Assembly (NCBI GenBank): GCA_035567015.1
Contig: DATMPQ010000287.1
Location: forward strand, 1 to 11,266
Direction of reading: 5' to 3'
DNA from: AV133 sp035567015
Lineage (GTDB): Bacteria; Verrucomicrobiota; Verrucomicrobiia; Chthoniobacterales; UBA10450
DNA: 11,266 bases
Below, piece by piece: positions 6,308-11,266 of this stretch. A program made the position numbers and the translations under genes. The notes under the pieces were generated by a model, which made no database searches, was not told where the DNA came from, and was given only the letters and a program-made list of their open reading frames with translations. How positions within the stretch are numbered: the first letter of the stretch is position 1; the number at the start of each line of letters is the position of its first letter.

Positions 6308-8968
6308 ATGAGCGAGCTGGAGCGGCCGGATCCGGATGAGATTCTCGCGCGCATGAAGCGCGAAGAAGCGGCGGCTGGGCGCGGCAAGCTAAAGATTTTC
6401 TTCGGCATGTCCCCGGGCGTGGGGAAGACCTTCGCCATGTTGCAGGCGGCTCAACAGAAGCTGCAACAAGGTACCGAGGTCGTGATCGGCATCGTCGAAA
6501 CACACGGGCGCAAAGAAACCGAAGCGCTGACCGAAGGGATGCCGATCATGCCGCGGTCGCAGATTGAGTATCGCGGAACAAAACTCGAGGAGATGGATCT
6601 CGACGCGATCCTCACATGGCATCCCGGTCTCGCGGTTGTCGATGAACTCGCGCACACGAATGCGCCTGGCTCGCGCCATCCGAAGCGTTACCAGGATGTG
6701 CTCGAACTGCTCGATGCCGGCATCGACGTTTACACCACGCTCAACGTGCAGCACGTCGCCAGCCGCAGTGATACGGTGCGCCAAATCAGCGGCATCACCG
6801 TAAGTGAAACCGTCCCAGATACCGTTCTCGATCTTGCCGACGAGATCGTTCTTGTCGATCTAACACCGGAGCAATTGCGCGCACGTCTCGCGGAAGGAAG
6901 AGTTTATCTCGGCGAACGCGCGGAGTGGGCGGCGCAAAATTTCTTCCGCGAAAGTAATCTCATCGCATTGCGCGAAATGGCGCTGCGCCTTGTCGCCGAA
7001 CATGTAGATCGCGATTTGCGCGACATCATGTCCGAGGAAAAAATCGCTGGGCCGTGGAAAAGCGGCGATCGCTTGCTCGTCGCGGTCAGCGCGAGCCCGT
7101 ATTCGGAAAGGTTGATTCGTTACACGCGCCGGTTGGCGGCATCGATGGAAGCTACGTGGATCGTGGCCAACATCGAGCGCCCGCGCCCGCTTTCGCAAGA
7201 AGAGCAGACACGCTTGACTCGTTATCTCGCGCTCGCGCGTCAACTCGGCGCGGAAGTGATTTCCACGCCGGGCACCGATGTCGGCGAAGCGCTCCTCCGC
7301 ATCGCCCGTCAACACAACGTCACCCAGATTGTCATCGGCAAGCCGCTCGGCTCGCGATGGACAAGCTTTTGGAAACGCGACCCGCTGCGCTGGCTCATGC
7401 GCCAGAGCGGGAACATCGACATCCACATGATCCCGGCGGAAGAATCGGCGCGGCCACGCAGTGAATCAATCGAGGAACGCTTGGTACGTGCGCCGTGGCG
7501 CGACTTTGGCGCCGCAGTGGTCATCGCCGCGGTGGTAACCGGCTTGTCGTTATCGATCTTCGCCTACACTGGTTACTCGGCCGTAGCATTATTCTATTTA
7601 CTGGCCGTCGTGCTGGCGGGAATGCGCTTGCGTCGCGTGCCGACTCTGTTTCTGGCCGCGCTAAGTGCGTTGCTCTGGAATTTCCTTTTTGTTCCGCCGC
7701 GCTTCACGTTCTACATCAGCCGATTTCAGGATTTCATGATGTTCGGGGCATATTTCATCATTGCGCTCGTCGTCGCACACCTCGCCACGCAATTGCGCGA
7801 GCGCGAACAATCAGAACGCCGCGGCGAAGAACGCGCTACCGCACTTTATCGTTTCACCCGCGCGCTCGCCGCCAGCAGCGATCTTGATGAAGCGCTACCG
7901 AAAATTTTGTCGTTGATCAAAAACTCTTTTCAAGCCGACGCTGCGGTTTGGTTGTGCGACGAAACCGGCCTTACTTATCATCCCGCCAGCGCTTTCGCGC
8001 CTTCGAGCAAAGATGAAAGCGTCGCGGTGTGGGCGTTTCAGAAAAAACAGAGCGCGGGAAAATCGACCGACACGCTTCCTGACGCTGATGCATTATATCT
8101 CCCCCTCATCACCGGCGATCGCGCCGAAGGCGTGCTGACCGTGCGCCTCCTAAATCCACCAACAATCGAACAACGCGAATTGCTCGACGCCTTTGCCGCG
8201 CAACTCGCGCTTTTCGTGAACAAAGAGCGCGCGTTGGAAGAAGGCCGCGCCGCGCAAGTCGCCCGCCAGTCGCAGAAACTGCAAAAAACGCTTTTCGATT
8301 CGGTCTCGCACGAATTAAAAACCCCGCTGGCCGCTATCTCCGCCGCGTTACAACAGCCCCAGCCCGATCGCGCGGAACTCCAACAAGCCGTGCGGCGTCT
8401 TACCCGAACCGTCGATCATTTGCTCGATGCAACCCGTTTGGAATCCGGACTTTTGCAACCGGTGCGAGAATGGTGCGAGCCGGGTGAGCTGGTGCGCGAA
8501 GCAGTTTCGCTCGCCGGATTAAAGAAACAACCCGCTAAGATCACGATCGCGGAAAACTTGCCCATGATCTTTGTGGACGCGCACCTCATCGAGCAAGCGT
8601 TAGGCGCTCTGCTCTCGAACGCCGCGGCTTACGGAACCAGCGATCAACCGATCGAGGTAAGCGCGGCGCGCGACGATTCCATGCTCGTTATTTCTGTGGC
8701 CGATCACGGTCCTGGTCTGGCGCCCGGCGAAGAAAATAAAGTATTTGAAAAATTCTATCGCGGCCCGGGCACACCTGCGGGCGGGCTCGGCCTGGGTCTG
8801 TCCATCGCGCGGCAACTGGTCGAAGCGCACGGCGGTCAGATCCTTGCGCAGAACCGCGAAAATAATTCGGGTGGCCGTTTTTCCATTCGACTTCCCATCG
8901 GCGAACCGATGCGATTGCCCTCCGAAGCGACCGAAACTGTGGCGGCAGGCGTGTCGCCTGCAAAATGA
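6308..8968 (+). CDS. kdpD: KdpD, osmosensitive K+ channel sensor histidine kinase
   Basis: KdpD senses low K+ or salt stress and controls phosphorylation of KdpE. The 886-residue length matches E. coli (894). Domains in order: N-terminal KdpD domain with Walker A GMSPGVGKT (residues 33-41) and Walker B VVDELAHTNAPGSRH (Asp112, Glu113); universal-stress-protein domain, about 245-375; DUF4118 with four membrane helices, about 399-495, including the typical NFLFVPPRFTF; a GAF-like domain, about 515-640; HisKA with phospho-acceptor His668 in SVSHELKTPL (E. coli His673); and a HATPase domain with SNAAAYG, ADHGPGL, FEKFYRG and GLGLGLSIARQLVEAHGG. After the HATPase it carries a tail ending VAAGVSPAK, encoded by a palindrome. 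ATG 6308 gives a family-like N-terminus. The TGA overlaps the kdpE start as ATGA, so the pair is translationally coupled. Confidence 0.97.
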   Translation: MSELERPDPDEILARMKREEAAAGRGKLKIFFGMSPGVGKTFAMLQAAQQKLQQGTEVVIGIVETHGRKETEALTEGMPIMPRSQIEYRGTKLEEMDLDAILTWHPGLAVVDELAHTNAPGSRHPKRYQDVLELLDAGIDVYTTLNVQHVASRSDTVRQISGITVSETVPDTVLDLADEIVLVDLTPEQLRARLAEGRVYLGERAEWAAQNFFRESNLIALREMALRLVAEHVDRDLRDIMSEEKIAGPWKSGDRLLVAVSASPYSERLIRYTRRLAASMEATWIVANIERPRPLSQEEQTRLTRYLALARQLGAEVISTPGTDVGEALLRIARQHNVTQIVIGKPLGSRWTSFWKRDPLRWLMRQSGNIDIHMIPAEESARPRSESIEERLVRAPWRDFGAAVVIAAVVTGLSLSIFAYTGYSAVALFYLLAVVLAGMRLRRVPTLFLAALSALLWNFLFVPPRFTFYISRFQDFMMFGAYFIIALVVAHLATQLREREQSERRGEERATALYRFTRALAASSDLDEALPKILSLIKNSFQADAAVWLCDETGLTYHPASAFAPSSKDESVAVWAFQKKQSAGKSTDTLPDADALYLPLITGDRAEGVLTVRLLNPPTIEQRELLDAFAAQLALFVNKERALEEGRAAQVARQSQKLQKTLFDSVSHELKTPLAAISAALQQPQPDRAELQQAVRRLTRTVDHLLDATRLESGLLQPVREWCEPGELVREAVSLAGLKKQPAKITIAENLPMIFVDAHLIEQALGALLSNAAAYGTSDQPIEVSAARDDSMLVISVADHGPGLAPGEENKVFEKFYRGPGTPAGGLGLGLSIARQLVEAHGGQILAQNRENNSGGRFSIRLPIGEPMRLPSEATETVAAGVSPAK
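8945..8961 (+). repeat. 7-bp palindrome at the kdpD/kdpE junction
   Basis: GCAGGCG (8945-8951), TGT loop, CGCCTGC (8955-8961) is a perfect hairpin inside the last codons of kdpD, ending 3 nt before the kdpE ATG. It encodes the AAGVSPA residues that extend KdpD past its kinase domain and covers the place where a kdpE Shine-Dalgarno should be. It looks like a small REP-type palindrome and could make kdpE translation depend on ribosomes finishing kdpD; both ideas are inference. Confidence 0.6.
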
Positions 8969-9654
8969 AACCGGTCGCGCTCGTCATCGATGATGAAGTG
9001 CAAATTCGCCGGCTTCTGCGAGTCGCGCTCGAAAGCGAAAACTATCAGGTGGATGAAGCCCCGACCGGCCAGCAAGGCTTAGTCGAAATAGCCAATCGCA
9101 AACCCGCCATCATTTTGCTCGATCTTGGCCTGCCCGATATGGAGGGCCTCGAAGTTCTGAAACGTCTTCGTGAATGGAGCGAAGCGCCCGTCCTCGTCCT
9201 TTCCGTGCGCGACGACGAAGCTGGCAAAGTCGCCGCGCTTGATGCCGGGGCGGAAGATTACGTCACCAAACCGTTTAGCACGCCGGAATTGCTCGCGCGT
9301 TTACGGGCCGCGCAACGCAAAACCCGGCCGGAAGAAGAGGTTTCCGTTTTCAAGAGCGGAGACTTAATCGTCGATCTTACCGCGCGCGTCGTAACACGGG
9401 CCGGACATGAAGTGAAACTCAGCGCTACCGAGTACGCGCTGCTGCGCTTGTTCGTGCGCCATCCTGGCCGCGTCCTCACCCATCGCCATATCCTTCGCGA
9501 AATCTGGGGCCCAAAATCCGAGGAGCATCGGCAATATCTTCGCGTTTACGTCACCCATCTGCGGCAGAAAATTGAACGCGATCCCACTGCTCCCGTGTTG
9601 ATCAGAACAGAATCAGGAATTGGTTACCGATTCGGACTCGCTTCATCAACTTAA
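8965..9654 (+). CDS. kdpE: KdpE, OmpR-family response regulator of the kdp genes
   Basis: A 229-residue DNA-binding response regulator, near the E. coli length (225), that activates kdp transcription when phosphorylated. Receiver domain, residues 1-120: acidic pair Asp9/Asp10, phospho-acceptor Asp53 in LLDLGLPD, switch Ser80 in VLVLSVRDDE, and Lys102 in DYVTKPF. Winged-helix domain, about 130-226: KLSATEYALLRLFVRHPGRVLTHRHILREIWGP, then YLRVYVTHLRQKIE and TESGIGYRF, as expected for the trans_reg_C fold. The GPKSEEHRQYLRVYVTHLRQKIE arrangement is characteristic of KdpE rather than a general OmpR protein. The ATG overlaps the kdpD stop (ATGA), so the kinase and regulator are made from one message. 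Confidence 0.97.
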   Translation: MKPVALVIDDEVQIRRLLRVALESENYQVDEAPTGQQGLVEIANRKPAIILLDLGLPDMEGLEVLKRLREWSEAPVLVLSVRDDEAGKVAALDAGAEDYVTKPFSTPELLARLRAAQRKTRPEEEVSVFKSGDLIVDLTARVVTRAGHEVKLSATEYALLRLFVRHPGRVLTHRHILREIWGPKSEEHRQYLRVYVTHLRQKIERDPTAPVLIRTESGIGYRFGLASST

Positions 9655-9729
9655 CAAACTAGAGCTGACCAGGTTAGCTGTCGGCCTGGGGCCATTAAGT
9701 GCTCTCGATGCCACGCATCGTTCACCCGA

Positions 9730-9753
9730 TTCATCCCGCGTTGGCGGGATGAA
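9730..9753. repeat. Perfect 10-bp hairpin downstream of kdpE (hairpin 1 of 3)
   Basis: TTCATCCCGC (9730-9739) pairs fully with GCGGGATGAA (9744-9753) around a GTTG loop, 75 nt after the kdpE stop. AAAC rather than a T-run follows on the + strand, so it does not look like an intrinsic terminator. It is the strongest stem in the window and resembles a dispersed REP-type palindrome. Confidence 0.75.
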
Positions 9754-9768
9754 AACTGGTTGCCCCGT

Positions 9769-9791
9769 TGGATCGACGACTTGTCGATCTA
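9769..9791. repeat. Hairpin 2 of 3 downstream of kdpE
   Basis: GATCGAC (9771-9777) pairs with GTCGATC (9783-9789) around a 5-nt GACTT loop. One G-T wobble and a T-A pair extend the stem to 9769/9791. Its centre is about 39 nt from that of hairpin 1. Confidence 0.65.
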
Positions 9792-9809
9792 TTAAGCGAA
9801 ACAAGAACT

Positions 9810-9829
9810 GCGAATCGCTTCCGATTCGC
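9810..9829. repeat. Hairpin 3 of 3 downstream of kdpE
   Basis: GCGAATCG (9810-9817) pairs perfectly with CGATTCGC (9822-9829) around a CTTC loop. Its centre is about 39 nt from that of hairpin 2, and it ends 25 nt before the upstream candidate start of the permease. Confidence 0.7.
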
Positions 9830-9854
9830 GCACTTACGCGTCAAGAAATTCTGC

Positions 9855-11266
9855 ATGGTTTCGAGCGTCGCCGCAAACGAGAAAGAACTTGCCAGCCATT
9901 CGGGAGGCAATGGAGAGTCAACGCCGAGCGCGATGGCTGATTTGATCCTCACTCAGACCGGTGGTGTTCATCGCCCCCGCAATGTCGATTGGAAGCGAGC
10001 GGCCGCGCTTCTCTACGGCGATTGGGGCACGAGCAAAGCCTACGTCATCGGTCTCGCCTTCATCGCGGCGGGTTTTTCATCTTTGCCAATTATTCTGGCG
10101 GTCTGCGTGCTCACCGGTCTGGTCGGAATCAATTACGCCGTAATCTGCGCCTACTTTCCCGATGGCGGCGGCGTTTATTCGGCGGCTCGTTCGCAAGGCC
10201 GGCTACTCGCCGTGGTTGGCGCGTTGCTTCTCGTCGCTGATCTCACCGTGACGGCCGCGCTAAGCGGCTGGTCAGGTCTGACGTATGTCATTTCCGGCGC
10301 AGAAAACATTGTCTGGCTCAAATTTTTGAAGGACAACATCGCGTTCACGACCGTCGGCGTCCTGTTCTTCCTCGGGTTCATTAATTGGTTTGGACCAAAA
10401 CACTCCGGCAGTTTGGCGATCGCGCTGGCCGTGCCAACTGTGGTCGTGGTTGTGGCATTGATCGCCATCAGCGCGCCGCATTTGACGACACATTTTCTCG
10501 AGCCGCGCCACGAGAGTCTGAGCACGCTTTGGGTTCAGTTTGTGGGCGTGATTCTCGCGCTCTCGGGCGTGGAGGCGATCGCAAACCTTACCGGCGTAAT
10601 CAAACTCGACCCGGGCTCGACTCCCGAGCGGCCAAGTGTCGCGCGCGAATCGGCCAGGGCGATTGCGCCGGTCGCGATCGAGGTTGTGCTCGGCACGGCC
10701 CTGCTTGGCTGGGCGATGCTGTCGCTGCCTTCAGTAATGGGAAAGACGCTCGGCCTGACGACTCGAAGCGACATCGCGGCCGCGTTGACGAAGCGACACG
10801 AGGACATGCTGCGATTCATCGGCGAGCAATTTGGGACCGCCTCGCTCGGCCCATGGTTTGGCCATGCCTTCGGCTGGGTTGTCGGCATTGTCTTCTTGCT
10901 ATTGCTACTAAGCGCGGCAAACACCGCGATCGTCGCGTTGATCGGTCTCCTCTATATGATAGCGCGCGATGGCGAAATGCCGCATCAATTCAAACGGCTG
11001 AACAGGCACGGCGTGCCTCTGTATCCGCTCCTCATCGCCGTTGGCCTCCCGACTGTCGTACTGCTGACCGCGACCAACTTCGAAGGACTCGCCGGTTTGT
11101 ACGCGATCGGCGTGGTCGGCGCGATCACAGTCAATCTCGGGTCCTGCGCATCCAATCGCGCGATCGGCTTCACCTGGTACGATCGCGTGCTCTTCGGCGT
11201 GACGTTTTGCATCCTTTTTTTTGTTGAACTAACGCTGGCCCGCACGAAACCGGATGCGCTCTTTTT
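9855..11266 (+). CDS. APC-superfamily permease, KimA/Kup-like, probable K+ transporter (3' end outside window)
   Basis: About 470 residues are visible, with some ten to twelve hydrophobic segments; the gene continues past the window. A default annotation would be amino acid permease. The first helix reads LLYGDWGTSKAYVIG, very like the Kup signature YGDIGTSPLY, with Asp56 and Tyr63 seven apart as in Kup and in KimA (Asp36/Tyr43). Further KimA-like parts, recalled from memory: AYFPDGGGVYSAAR (KimA YPQGGGAY), Thr131 in DLTVTAAL, SGVEAIAN with Ser237 and Glu240 (KimA TGVEAISN), AANTAIVAL...ARDGEMPHQF (KimA AANTGFSAF...ARDQYMPRMF), and GLYAIGVV with Tyr416 (KimA PLYAVGVF). Position next to kdpDE fits K+ uptake. 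Start choice is uncertain: ATG 9855 gives a 26-residue longer N-terminus, ATG 9933 starts MADLILTQ. Neither has a well-spaced Shine-Dalgarno. An amino acid or polyamine carrier remains possible. Confidence 0.8.
   Translation, partial: MVSSVAANEKELASHSGGNGESTPSAMADLILTQTGGVHRPRNVDWKRAAALLYGDWGTSKAYVIGLAFIAAGFSSLPIILAVCVLTGLVGINYAVICAYFPDGGGVYSAARSQGRLLAVVGALLLVADLTVTAALSGWSGLTYVISGAENIVWLKFLKDNIAFTTVGVLFFLGFINWFGPKHSGSLAIALAVPTVVVVVALIAISAPHLTTHFLEPRHESLSTLWVQFVGVILALSGVEAIANLTGVIKLDPGSTPERPSVARESARAIAPVAIEVVLGTALLGWAMLSLPSVMGKTLGLTTRSDIAAALTKRHEDMLRFIGEQFGTASLGPWFGHAFGWVVGIVFLLLLLSAANTAIVALIGLLYMIARDGEMPHQFKRLNRHGVPLYPLLIAVGLPTVVLLTATNFEGLAGLYAIGVVGAITVNLGSCASNRAIGFTWYDRVLFGVTFCILFFVELTLARTKPDALF

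Larger units (their letters stand above)
9655..9854. other. Non-coding, hairpin-rich gap between kdpE and the permease gene
   Basis: About 200 bases with no supported gene. Besides the three strong hairpins listed separately, two weaker stems lie at 9663-9679 (7 bp with one G-T pair, 3-nt loop) and 9683-9693 (GGCC-TGG-GGCC). I see no clear promoter. The short reading frames through here do not resemble protein families. Confidence 0.5.

Noticed and set aside
9730..9753. Hairpin 1 as the intrinsic terminator of kdpDE
   Set aside because: The stem is strong, but no T-run follows it on either strand, so I list it as a repeat.
9620..9940. 106-codon ORF from within kdpE through the hairpin region
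   Set aside because: It starts inside kdpE, runs through palindromes and overlaps the permease N-terminus; no family resemblance.
10385..11227. 280-codon + strand ORF inside the permease gene
   Set aside because: It is an Arg-rich off-frame reading; the overlapping frame gives a coherent multi-pass transporter with conserved motifs.

Overview
The window is a chromosomal potassium-uptake locus of a Gram-negative bacterium, with every recognised gene on the + strand. In order it holds: the 3' end of kdpA, complete kdpB and kdpC, an unexplained stretch ending in a short internally deleted second kdpC, an ammonium transporter (amt), an outer-membrane beta-barrel porin of the OmpL-like/BBP2 type, the sensor kinase/response regulator pair kdpD-kdpE, and the 5' part of an APC-superfamily permease that looks more like the K+ permeases KimA and Kup than like an amino acid carrier. 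The porin, with signal peptide and C-terminal Phe, means the host has an outer membrane. High GC with many weak or absent Shine-Dalgarno sites, plus a BBP2 porin inside a kdp locus, would suit a Verrucomicrobia/Acidobacteria-type soil bacterium. That placement is a guess from general impression, not proven by the sequence.

Layout: 1-3086 is the tight kdpA-kdpB-kdpC run (gaps of 7 and 2 nt). 3083-3523 holds an unrecognised 86-codon ORF, ATGA-coupled at both ends, then a 58-aa protein made of the KdpC N-terminal membrane anchor joined to the KdpC C-terminal motif, and an 8-bp hairpin over its stop codon. 3532-4831 is amt with a candidate promoter and a strong ribosome binding site. 4914-6116 is the porin. 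6117-6307 is non-coding. 6308-9654 is kdpD and kdpE, which overlap by ATGA at a 7-bp palindrome. 9655-9854 is non-coding with three perfect hairpins about 39 nt apart. 9855-11266 is the permease, running off the window.

Working together: KdpD/KdpE should sense low K+ or turgor and activate the kdp genes. KdpA conducts K+, KdpB pumps using ATP, and KdpC supports the complex. The porin could give cations a route across the outer membrane. The flanking KimA/Kup-like permease may be a second K+ uptake route. Amt imports NH4+/NH3, a cation of K+ size, so its place between kdpABC and kdpDE may reflect K+/ammonium balance. The points most worth a second look are the miniature kdpC, the permease with Kup/KimA signature residues, and the hairpin arrays. 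No wholly new system is evident.
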